Part shown: piece after piece, positions 56,765 through 63,849 of the stretch
Layout: every line of letters starts with the position of its first letter
Numbering within the stretch: position 1 is the stretch's first letter
DNA from: CAVUOA01 sp963742955
GTDB lineage: Bacteria > Bacteroidota > Ignavibacteria > Tepidaquicellales > OLB5
Direction: 5' to 3'
Assembly (NCBI GenBank): GCA_963742955.1
Contig: CAVUOA010000009.1
Coordinates: 930,001 to 994,000, forward strand
Length of the DNA stretch: 64,000 nucleotides
Program-made: the position numbers and the translations under genes
The notes under the pieces: model-generated
Seen by the model: only the letters and a program-made list of their open reading frames with translations
What the model was told of the DNA's origin: nothing
Databases searched by the model: none

Positions 56765-57400
56765 ATGTACGCAAGATTTATAATATTACCCGCTTACCTG
56801 ATTTTATTTGCATCTATAATGAATTATGGGTGCAATTCATCATCGTATAAAAAAGAAATTACAAATGACAGCGCATCGGTTAAAAGCAGCGGTTCTTATT
56901 TCCCTGTGAGCGCAGGTAATAAATGGGAGTATATTAACGAAGCCCCAAGAGAAGAAACCGAGCTTTATAAAGTCGAAATAACAGACGTAAAATATGACGG
57001 TGATGATAAAATAGTTGAGTTCAGCTCATTCCCGTTCTTCTCAAAAACCGAGGAAAAAACATCATTAAGGATTAAACCTGACGGAGCGGTTTATTTAATC
57101 AACCAAAAATCCGGTAAAGAAGAGCTTTTTATTCCTGAATTTTCAAAGCTGAAAAAAGAGCATACATGGCAGTTTGGTGAATGGACAGGAATAGTTGCCA
57201 GTGTAACCGACTCCGCAAAAACTGAAACGGGTAATTACAACGATTGTATATTCTTAAATTTTTCAATCTATTATACTTTTTCAGCCGAAGTTTGGCTGGC
57301 AAAAGATAAGGGTATAGTAAGATGGGGATATTTCAGAACAAATCCTCCAACCCTTAAAACAACATATTACGTTTTAAATAAATTGAGCTTAGCAAAATAA
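56765..57400 (+). CDS. Putative lipoprotein between nuoC and nuoD
   Basis: 211-aa exported protein of unknown function. The N-terminus FIILPAYLILFASIMNYGC ends in a lipobox-like Cys23, so a lipid anchor is expected. The body begins YFPVSAGNKWEYINEAPREE, a pattern I associate with small beta-rich lipoproteins common in Ignavibacteria, and contains WQFGEWTGIVASVTDSAKTE and KDKGIVRWGYF. Its position is notable: the ATG lies four bases after nuoC and its stop overlaps the nuoD ATG by one base (TAATG), so it is translated as part of the complex I operon. A role in complex I is possible only by location; chance insertion is equally open. Confidence 0.75.
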   Translation: MYARFIILPAYLILFASIMNYGCNSSSYKKEITNDSASVKSSGSYFPVSAGNKWEYINEAPREETELYKVEITDVKYDGDDKIVEFSSFPFFSKTEEKTSLRIKPDGAVYLINQKSGKEELFIPEFSKLKKEHTWQFGEWTGIVASVTDSAKTETGNYNDCIFLNFSIYYTFSAEVWLAKDKGIVRWGYFRTNPPTLKTTYYVLNKLSLAK

Positions 57401-58518
57401 TGCCTGAGATAAAGACAGAAGAAATGATTCTTAATATGGGTCCGCAGCACCCTTCCACACACGGTGTGCTGAGGCTCGAGGTTAAGCTTGACGGTGAAAT
57501 TGTGCTTGATGTTATTCCGCATCTCGGCTACCTTCACAGGTGTTTCGAAAAACACGCCGAAGCAATGACATACCCGCAGGTAATTCCTTACGTTGACAGG
57601 ATGGATTACCTCGGCGCTATGAATAATGAATTCGGATACGTCCTTGCGTGTGAGAAGCTTATGGGAATCGAAGTTCCCGAAAGAGTTGAATACATCAGGG
57701 TCATAATGGCAGAGCTGCAGAGAATTGCATCTCACCTTGTAGCAATCGGAACCTACGGAAATGATATCGGCGCTTTTACACCTTTCCTTTATTACTTCAG
57801 AGACAGGGAAAAAGTACTTGAGCTTTTTGAAATGACCTGCGGCGCAAGGCTTCTTTACAACTATATGTGGATTGGCGGGCTCTCGCATGACATTCCACAT
57901 AATTTTAAAGAGAAAACATACGCTTTCGTGAAATATTTCAGACCTATTATAGATGAAGTAAATAATCTGCTCTGCTATAATAAGATTTTTGTAGAAAGAA
58001 CTGCAAACGTTGGAGTTCTTCCGGCTGATGTGGCAATTAATGCAGGCGCATCGGGTCCTGTACTGCGCGGTTCGGGAGTGAAGTTCGACCTGCGCAAAGA
58101 CGAACCATACTCTATATATAACAAGTTCGATTTTAATGTTTGCACCGGAAGCGGTGAAATGGGAACAGTGGGCGATTGCTGGGATAGAAACATGGTCCGC
58201 TGCAACGAAATGGTCGAATCATTAAAGATTATACAGCAGGCTCTTGACCAGCTGCCGGAAGGTGACATAACAACAGCTCTTCCAAAAAGGGTGAAGCCTC
58301 CAATCGGTGAAATTTATTTCAGATCCGAAACGCCAAAAGGCGAGCTTGGCTACTATATAATAAGTGACGGCTCACTGAATCCCTTCAGGGTAAAGGTTCG
58401 TCCCCCGACATTTGTAAACCTGAGCCTTGTGCCTTCAATCTCGAAAGGACACATGGTTGCCGACTTAGTTGCAATTCTCGGAAGCGTTGATATAGTTTTA
58501 GGGGAGGTTGACAGATAA
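57400..58518 (+). CDS. nuoD: NADH-quinone oxidoreductase subunit D
   Basis: 372-aa peripheral-arm subunit related to NiFe hydrogenase large subunits; it forms the quinone pocket with NuoB. Motifs: NMGPQHPSTHGVLRLEVKLD, PHLGYLHRCFEKHAE, YVDRMDYLGAMNNEFGYVLA and the C-terminal DLVAILGSVDIVLGEVDR. It is translationally coupled at both ends (TAATG overlaps with the lipoprotein gene and with nuoH). Confidence 0.97.
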   Translation: MPEIKTEEMILNMGPQHPSTHGVLRLEVKLDGEIVLDVIPHLGYLHRCFEKHAEAMTYPQVIPYVDRMDYLGAMNNEFGYVLACEKLMGIEVPERVEYIRVIMAELQRIASHLVAIGTYGNDIGAFTPFLYYFRDREKVLELFEMTCGARLLYNYMWIGGLSHDIPHNFKEKTYAFVKYFRPIIDEVNNLLCYNKIFVERTANVGVLPADVAINAGASGPVLRGSGVKFDLRKDEPYSIYNKFDFNVCTGSGEMGTVGDCWDRNMVRCNEMVESLKIIQQALDQLPEGDITTALPKRVKPPIGEIYFRSETPKGELGYYIISDGSLNPFRVKVRPPTFVNLSLVPSISKGHMVADLVAILGSVDIVLGEVDR

Positions 58519-59576
58519 TGGTGCAATTTTTACAGAATCTATTCGGACAGAATAATATACTGGTTTATATTTCAATGGCTGTGTTTCCGCTTCTGTGGGT
58601 TATAGTATTCACAATAATAGCCGTTTGGTTTGAAAGAAAAGTTTCGGCGCACATGCAGGACAGGTTAGGACCAATGAGGGTAGGCTGGCACGGTTCACTT
58701 CAGATTGTTGCAGATATGGTGAAGCTCCTTCAGAAAGAAGATATAGTTTCTGTTTCAGTAGACAGAAAGCTGTTCGTAATAGCTCCTTATATAGTATTTG
58801 TTGGATGTTATGCAGCCTATGCGTGTATTCCGTTTTCAAGCCAGTATATCGGCTCGGAAATTTCACTCGGATTATTCTTTATTGTTGCAGTATCATCACT
58901 TGTTGTTGCCGGAATAATGATGGCAGGCTGGGGTTCAAACAATAAATATGCGTTGTTCGGAGCAATCAGGTCGGTTGCGCAGATAATTAGTTATGAGATT
59001 CCCACAGTACTTGTAATAATGACAGTAGTTATTCTTGCAGGCACTATCAATTTACAGGATATAGTAAAAGCGCAGGGCGGATGGTTCTGGAACTGGTACG
59101 TCTTCGGCGGGCCCGGCGGATGGGAAAAACTAATAGTCCTACCGTTTATGCTTGTTGCTTTTGTAATTTATTTTATTTCATCCCTTGCAGAAGTAAACAG
59201 AACACCGTTCGATATTCCCGAAGCTGAATCGGAGCTTGTTGCAGGTTACCACGTTGAGTATTCCGGCATGAGGTTTGCAATGTTTTTCCTTGCAGAGTAC
59301 GGCAATATGTTCGCGGTTTCAGCAATCGCTTCGGCGTTATTCTTCGGCGGATGGCAGTCACCTTTCGGAGACGCAATCCCCTTCCTGAATAACCCGTGGG
59401 TTCAGGTTCTATGGTTTATGGTTAAGGGTGTTGGGTTTGTGCTTGTGCAGATGTGGCTTAGATGGACGCTTCCGAGGCTCAGGGTTGACCAGCTTATGTA
59501 TGTATGCTGGAAAGTTTTAATTCCTTTTGCATTTGTTAATTTACTTATTGTGGGTCTATACGCAGTATTGAGATAG
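58518..59576 (+). CDS. nuoH: NADH-quinone oxidoreductase subunit H
   Basis: 352-aa membrane subunit linking the peripheral arm to the proton channels, with eight or nine hydrophobic helices. Conserved cytoplasmic loops: ERKVSAHMQDRLGPMRVGWH and AEVNRTPFDIPEAESELVAG (quinone chamber). No nuoE, nuoF or nuoG lies between nuoD and nuoH, as in the 11-subunit complexes of Chlorobi. Confidence 0.97.
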   Translation: MVQFLQNLFGQNNILVYISMAVFPLLWVIVFTIIAVWFERKVSAHMQDRLGPMRVGWHGSLQIVADMVKLLQKEDIVSVSVDRKLFVIAPYIVFVGCYAAYACIPFSSQYIGSEISLGLFFIVAVSSLVVAGIMMAGWGSNNKYALFGAIRSVAQIISYEIPTVLVIMTVVILAGTINLQDIVKAQGGWFWNWYVFGGPGGWEKLIVLPFMLVAFVIYFISSLAEVNRTPFDIPEAESELVAGYHVEYSGMRFAMFFLAEYGNMFAVSAIASALFFGGWQSPFGDAIPFLNNPWVQVLWFMVKGVGFVLVQMWLRWTLPRLRVDQLMYVCWKVLIPFAFVNLLIVGLYAVLR

Positions 59577-59591
59577 AACTTAATTCTAATC

Positions 59592-60209
59592 ATGAACGAT
59601 TTTAAGAAATACTTTAAAGATGTCTGGCTTGGAGTTTTTACAGTCCTTGTCGGAATGAAAATTACGTTTTCACATTTATTCACAAAAGCGGTTACAATCC
59701 AGTATCCCGATGAGCGGCTTCAGCTTCCCGATAGAGAACGCAACAGGCTGTTTGTCAATATCGATGATTGTATAGGATGCGACCAGTGCGCCAGAGCGTG
59801 TCCCGTAGACTGCATTTACCTGGAAACTGTAAAAGTTGTTCCGGGTGATATAGTCGGAAGAACAGGCGTTACTTCAAACGGGAAGAAAAAAGCGCTTTAT
59901 GTGCCTACGTTTACAATCGATATAGCAAAATGCTGCTACTGTCAGCTATGTGTATTCCCCTGTCCTACCGAATGTATTTACATGACCGATGTGTTCGAGT
60001 TTTCGGAGTATGACAGGAACAAGTTTATATATGAGTTTACCGATATGACACCCGAGCAGGTTGTCGAAAAAAAGGCAAAGCTTGAAGCGTTCAATAAAGA
60101 GCAGGAAGAAAAGAAAGCTGCTGCAGCAAAAGCTAAAGCAGAAGCAGCAGCCAAGCCGAAGGACCCTGCTCCGGCTAAAGAAGAAGATAAGGAAAAACCA
60201 AAAGAATAA
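59592..60209 (+). CDS. nuoI: NADH-quinone oxidoreductase subunit I
   Basis: 205-aa ferredoxin-like subunit with two 4Fe-4S motifs: CIGCDQCARACP (Cys60, 63, 66, 70) and CCYCQLCVFPCP (Cys114, 117, 120, 124). A loop between them, GDIVGRTGVTSNGKKKALYV, is longer than usual. The last 40 residues are a low-complexity Ala/Lys/Glu/Pro tail (EEKKAAAAKAKAEAAAKPKD) absent from standard NuoI. It is followed by an 18-bp tandem repeat and the GxxExxY cassette. Confidence 0.95.
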   Translation: MNDFKKYFKDVWLGVFTVLVGMKITFSHLFTKAVTIQYPDERLQLPDRERNRLFVNIDDCIGCDQCARACPVDCIYLETVKVVPGDIVGRTGVTSNGKKKALYVPTFTIDIAKCCYCQLCVFPCPTECIYMTDVFEFSEYDRNKFIYEFTDMTPEQVVEKKAKLEAFNKEQEEKKAAAAKAKAEAAAKPKDPAPAKEEDKEKPKE

Positions 60210-60212
60210 TAA

Positions 60213-60257
60213 GTGTTAGCTTAATTTAAATTGTTAGCTTAATTTAAAGTGTTAGCC
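60213..60257 (+). repeat. 18-bp tandem repeat upstream of GxxExxY gene
   Basis: GTGTTAGCTTAATTTAAA (60213-60230), TTGTTAGCTTAATTTAAA (60231-60248) and the start of a third unit GTGTTAGCC (60249). The GTG of the third unit is the start codon of the next gene. Confidence 0.85.
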
Positions 60258-60653
60258 ACAGATTCACAGATTGAAAAGAATAAAGAATTTTTATATAAAG
60301 AAGAAACTTATAAAATTATCGGGCTTTGTATGGAAGTCCATAAAACATTAGGACCCGGTTTCGCAGAAATTGTTTATAAAGACGCTTTAGAAATTGAGTT
60401 TAAAAATAATAACATTCCCTATACTAGAGAAAAAGTTTACGAAGTTGATTATAAAGGAAATATACTTCCTCATAGTTTTGGAGTTGATTTCATTTGCTAT
60501 GATAAAATTGTATTAGAAGCAAAAGCTCAAAAAAGATTAGTTGATGAGCATTACAGCCAAACGATAAATTACCTTGCAGTATCAAAAAATCATATTGGGC
60601 TGGTTGTTAATTTCGGAGAAAAATCTTTAGAGTTCAAAAGAGTTGCATTATAA
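60249..60653 (+). CDS. GxxExxY protein (PD-(D/E)XK nuclease-like)
   Basis: 134-aa protein of the GxxExxY family, assigned in domain databases to the PD-(D/E)XK nuclease superfamily. The name motif is visible in VHKTLGPGFAEIVYKDALEI. A nuclease-like core follows: FGVDFICYDKIVLEAKAQKR matches D-x(n)-E-x-K, with the Asp in VDF and ExK in EAK. The end HIGLVVNFGEKSLEFKRV is typical. The GTG start overlaps the tandem repeat, and its first codons lie in an 18-bp inverted repeat whose partner is 32 bases after the stop. It separates nuoI from nuoJ. Its biological role is not established for the family. Confidence 0.88.
   Translation: MLATDSQIEKNKEFLYKEETYKIIGLCMEVHKTLGPGFAEIVYKDALEIEFKNNNIPYTREKVYEVDYKGNILPHSFGVDFICYDKIVLEAKAQKRLVDEHYSQTINYLAVSKNHIGLVVNFGEKSLEFKRVAL
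60254..60271 (+). repeat. 18-bp inverted repeat, left end of GxxExxY cassette
   Basis: AGCCACAGATTCACAGAT, an exact reverse complement of 60685-60702. Confidence 0.92.
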
Positions 60654-60684
60654 AAATTATTCTTATTTCATGTTTATAATAAAT

Positions 60685-60702
60685 ATCTGTGAATCTGTGG
60701 CT
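60685..60702 (-). repeat. 18-bp inverted repeat, right end of GxxExxY cassette
   Basis: ATCTGTGAATCTGTGGCT, the exact partner of 60254-60271, 32 bases after the GxxExxY stop and 31 before nuoJ. Confidence 0.92.
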
Positions 60703-60732
60703 TAAAATAACACGCTGTTTAAAAATAAAAGT

Positions 60733-61225
60733 ATGAATTTTTACGATATTATATTTTACATTTTTGCAGTTCTTACTATAGGTTCCGCGGGAATGGTTGT
60801 ATTTTCTAAAAATATTGTTTATTCGGCATTCTCGCTGATGGTTACATTTTTCTCTGTTGCAGGAATTTATGTTATGCTGAATGCAGATTTCATTGCCATC
60901 ACGCAGCTTCTTATTTATGTAGGCGGAATATTGATACTTATGATTTTCGGTGTGATGCTGACAACAAATGTAACCAACGTTGAATTAAACACCCAAACCC
61001 TTAAAGGCTCTGCCTGCTACAGTAGTAGTTGCAATTATTTCCGCTCTGCTTGTAAGTACAGTTGTTACCACCAAATGGAAAACAAATGAGCCTGCTCAGC
61101 TTGATACTACAATAAAAGGACTGGGAGAACTGCTTTTAACAAAGTACCTGCTTCCGTTTGAAATTGCATCTATTGTTCTTCTTGTTGCAATTGTCGGGGC
61201 GGCATTTTTAGCGAGGAGACACTGA
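60733..61225 (+). CDS. nuoJ: NADH-quinone oxidoreductase subunit J (frame break)
   Basis: Membrane subunit with five hydrophobic helices, about 163 aa when repaired. The first frame gives FYDIIFYIFAVLTIGSAGMV, VYSAFSLMVTFFSVAGIYVM and ADFIAITQLLIYVGGILILM, including the conserved helix-3 region. An extra base near 61009 diverts it to a spurious stop at 61087-61089. One base fewer yields LKGLPATVVVAIISALLVST, then LPFEIASIVLLVAIVGAAFL and a stop at 61223-61225, just before nuoK. Confidence 0.9.
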
Positions 61226-61229
61226 TTAC

Positions 61230-61547
61230 ATGAGCGAATTTCACGTAGGTTTAACGCATTATTTGGTTGTCAGCACCCTGTTGTTCGGGCTGGGACTCTT
61301 TGCTGTGGTTACAAGGAAGAACGCCATCTTACTGCTTATGGGAATCGAGCTTATACTAAATGCAGCAAACATTAACTTTATAGCTTTCGGCAAATACGGA
61401 CAGCTCGGGCTTGACGGACAGGTAATTTCTATTTTCGTAATTATACTTGCCGCCGCCGAAGCTGTTATTGCGCTGGCAATAGTGCTTAACATTTATAATA
61501 ATTTCAAGAACATCAACGTTGATGAGATTGACTCATTAAAGGAATAA
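61230..61547 (+). CDS. nuoK: NADH-quinone oxidoreductase subunit K
   Basis: 105-aa, three-helix membrane subunit. Helix 2 and 3 carry the conserved glutamates: LLLMGIELILNAANINFIAF and ILAAAEAVIALAIVLNIYNN, part of the proton path. It starts four bases after the repaired nuoJ stop. Confidence 0.96.
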   Translation: MSEFHVGLTHYLVVSTLLFGLGLFAVVTRKNAILLLMGIELILNAANINFIAFGKYGQLGLDGQVISIFVIILAAAEAVIALAIVLNIYNNFKNINVDEIDSLKE

Positions 61548-61580
61548 GTTTTTAATTAAATCATTAAAGATTATACGAGC

Positions 61581-63617
61581 TTGTTAGTTACAATTTCATT
61601 AGTAATTTTATTCTTACCGCTGCTTTCATTCCTGATATTGATTTTCTTCGGTAAGAAACTGCCGCGCCAGGGCGATTGGCTGGGAACCGGAATTCTGTTT
61701 ATATGCCTTGTACTATCCGGATATATACTTGCAAGTACCGGAGCTGCAGACAGGTTCTTTGCTACGGTAAACTGGATAGATTTAAAAGATGCGCCGTTTT
61801 TCGGACCTGTAAAGATTAACCTCGGCATTGTTATTGATAACCTTTCAGCCGCAATGCTGGTTGTGGTATGCCTGATAAGCGCGCTTACTCACCTGTTCTC
61901 TACAAAGTACATGGAAGGCGATGCCAAGTACAACAGGTATTTTGCTTATCTCGGTATCTTCACATTCTCGATGCTTGGCATAGTTTTAACCAGCAACCTC
62001 CTGATGATGTACATTTTCTGGGAGCTTGTCGGTTTCAGTTCTTATGCTTTAATCGGTTTCTGGTATGAAAAGCCGGGTCCGCAGTATGCAATGAAGAAAG
62101 CGTTTATTGTAAACAGGATTGGTGATATAGGATTTTTCACCGGCATAATGATTATTTATGTTTTTACCAAGACATTTGAATTTAATGAAATTTTTGCCGC
62201 TATAGAGGCAGGTAAATTATCAGGCGGATGGCTAACAGCAGCAGGTATTCTTGTATTCTGCGGAGCAATAGGTAAATCAGCCCAGTTCCCTCTGCATGTA
62301 TGGCTGCCTGACGCTATGGAAGGCCCCACACCCGTCAGCGCATTAATCCATGCCGCTACAATGGTTGCCGCAGGTGTTTATCTTGTAGCAAGAGCTTTCC
62401 CTATGATGGATGCAAATGCTTTGACTTTCATAGCTTATATCGGAGCTATCACTGCATTCATTGCTGCCACAATTGCAATCACACAAAATGATATTAAAAA
62501 AGTTCTGGCTTATTCAACTGTAAGCCAGCTTGGATATATGATATTAGCCCTTGGAATCGGCTCGTATACATCAGGATTTTTCCACCTTGTTACTCATGCA
62601 TCGTTCAAAGCATGTTTGTTCCTGGGTTCGGGTTCAGTTATTTACGCTATGCATCATGAACAGGATATCAGAAACATGGGCGGGCTGAAGAAAAAAATGC
62701 CGGTAACCTATTATACATTCCTGATGGCAACACTTGCCATTTCCGGTGTGCCGCTCACTTCAGGATTTTTAAGCAAAGATTCTATTCTGGCAGGTACAAT
62801 TGCATTTGCTAACCTGACCGGCGGAATAAATATAATAATTCCGATTATCGGTTTCCTGGTTGCAGCGCTTACTTCGTTTTACATGTTCCGTCTTGTGCTG
62901 CTGGCATTCCACGGCGAGCCGAATAATAAAGAAAAGTATGACCATGTGAAAGAATCTCCGCTGCCGATGATTATACCGTTGATTGTACTGGCAGTTACAT
63001 CGCTCTTTGTATTTTACTCATACAATCCGATTGATGCAAATGTCGGGTGGTTTGCAAAATACATTCCAACTCCGAAAACAGTTGTCCCGATGGTTCAGAG
63101 ATTTGCATACCAGCAGCAAGAAACAGGTGAAGAATCATTATTTGCAGAAGAAATGCACCATGCGCACTATCCTGCAATGGCTCTTTCATTAATTCTTGCA
63201 GGAGCAGGGATATTGCTTGCATTTGCATTCTATTACTGGAAGAAATTCAGCGCTGATAAGCTTGTTGAAAAAATCAAGCCTCTTTATACTTTCTCTCTTA
63301 ATAAATGGTATTTCGATGAGTTCTATGAAGGTGTAATTGTCAAAGGACTGCTTGGGTTAACCAGAGTTTTCAGATGGTTTGATAATAATATAATTGACGG
63401 TGTTGTAAACGGTGCAGCTTATGTGACAAAGAAGAGCGCTTCCGGTACGGGTAAATTCGATAACAGCTTTATTGACGGATTAGTAAACCTGGTGGGAAGT
63501 ACAGTTATGTTTTTCGGGTTGATATTCAGAAAAATTCAAACCGGAAAAGTTCAGAATTATATTGCTTACGTTCTTTTAGGAATTATAATATTCTATTTTA
63601 TTTTCAGGACGATGTAA
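61581..63617 (+). CDS. nuoL: NADH-quinone oxidoreductase subunit L
   Basis: 678-aa antiporter-like proton-pumping subunit with about 14-16 hydrophobic helices and the lateral helix region at the C-terminus. Motifs: MYIFWELVGFSSYALIGFWY (conserved Glu), GKSAQFPLHVWLPDAMEGPT, VSALIHAATMVAAGVYLVAR and HASFKACLFLGSGSVIYAMH. The start is uncertain: TTG at 61581, or, further back in frame, ATT codons (ATT AAA GAT TAT ACG AGC TTG), which would give KDYTSLLVTISL. nuoM and nuoN do not follow; a broken tRNA copy starts two bases after the stop. Confidence 0.95.
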   Translation: MLVTISLVILFLPLLSFLILIFFGKKLPRQGDWLGTGILFICLVLSGYILASTGAADRFFATVNWIDLKDAPFFGPVKINLGIVIDNLSAAMLVVVCLISALTHLFSTKYMEGDAKYNRYFAYLGIFTFSMLGIVLTSNLLMMYIFWELVGFSSYALIGFWYEKPGPQYAMKKAFIVNRIGDIGFFTGIMIIYVFTKTFEFNEIFAAIEAGKLSGGWLTAAGILVFCGAIGKSAQFPLHVWLPDAMEGPTPVSALIHAATMVAAGVYLVARAFPMMDANALTFIAYIGAITAFIAATIAITQNDIKKVLAYSTVSQLGYMILALGIGSYTSGFFHLVTHASFKACLFLGSGSVIYAMHHEQDIRNMGGLKKKMPVTYYTFLMATLAISGVPLTSGFLSKDSILAGTIAFANLTGGINIIIPIIGFLVAALTSFYMFRLVLLAFHGEPNNKEKYDHVKESPLPMIIPLIVLAVTSLFVFYSYNPIDANVGWFAKYIPTPKTVVPMVQRFAYQQQETGEESLFAEEMHHAHYPAMALSLILAGAGILLAFAFYYWKKFSADKLVEKIKPLYTFSLNKWYFDEFYEGVIVKGLLGLTRVFRWFDNNIIDGVVNGAAYVTKKSASGTGKFDNSFIDGLVNLVGSTVMFFGLIFRKIQTGKVQNYIAYVLLGIIIFYFIFRTM

Positions 63618-63618
63618 A

Positions 63619-63695
63619 GCCGCTGTGGCCCTCCTGAGGCGGGCAAGCGGAACTGGCAGACCTGCCTGCAGCAGGCAGGCGCACTGGACTCAAAA
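63619..63695 (+). repeat. Broken duplicate of the tRNA-Leu 5' half with two 19-nt palindromic inserts
   Basis: Compared with the intact tRNA at 63742, the copy has GCCGCTGTGG, then an extra 19 nt (63629-63647, CCCTCCTGAGGCGGGCAAG), then CGGAACTGGCAGAC, then an extra 19 nt (63662-63680, CTGCCTGCAGCAGGCAGGC), then GCACTGGACTCAAAA. It stops matching at the end of the anticodon loop. It cannot fold as a tRNA. Confidence 0.85.
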
Positions 63696-63705
63696 ATATT
63701 TGTTC

Positions 63706-63736
63706 TTCATACTGATTGCTTCGCAATCAGTATGAA
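63706..63736. terminator. Strong hairpin between nuoL and tRNA-Leu
   Basis: A perfect 14-bp stem TTCATACTGATTGC/GCAATCAGTATGAA with a TTC loop. No T-run follows, so it may be a repeat-type palindrome rather than a terminator; it is the only hairpin candidate to end the nuo transcript. Confidence 0.4.
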
Positions 63737-63741
63737 ATTAA

Positions 63742-63827
63742 GCCGCTGTGGCGGAACTGGCAGACGCACTGGACTCAAAATCCAGCGGGGCTCACACCCC
63801 GTATCGGTTCGACTCCGATCAGCGGCA
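63742..63827 (+). tRNA. tRNA-Leu (anticodon CAA)
   Basis: Class II tRNA with a full cloverleaf. Acceptor arms GCCGCTG and CAGCGGC with discriminator A; D arm TGGCGGAACTGGCAGACGCA; anticodon stem CTGGA/TCCAG with loop CTCAAAA (anticodon CAA); a long variable arm (GCGGGGCTCACACCCCGT); T arm with GGTTCGACTCC. CCA is not encoded (ACAA follows). It reads UUG codons. Confidence 0.96.
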
Positions 63828-63849
63828 CAAAAAATGCTCCGGGCCGATA

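Larger units (their letters stand above)
60254..60702. mobile_element. Candidate inverted-repeat cassette carrying GxxExxY gene
   Basis: A 449-base unit defined by perfect 18-bp ends with a single gene inside, placed between two genes that are normally adjacent in complex I operons. Whether it moves is inference: no target duplication was found. Confidence 0.5.
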
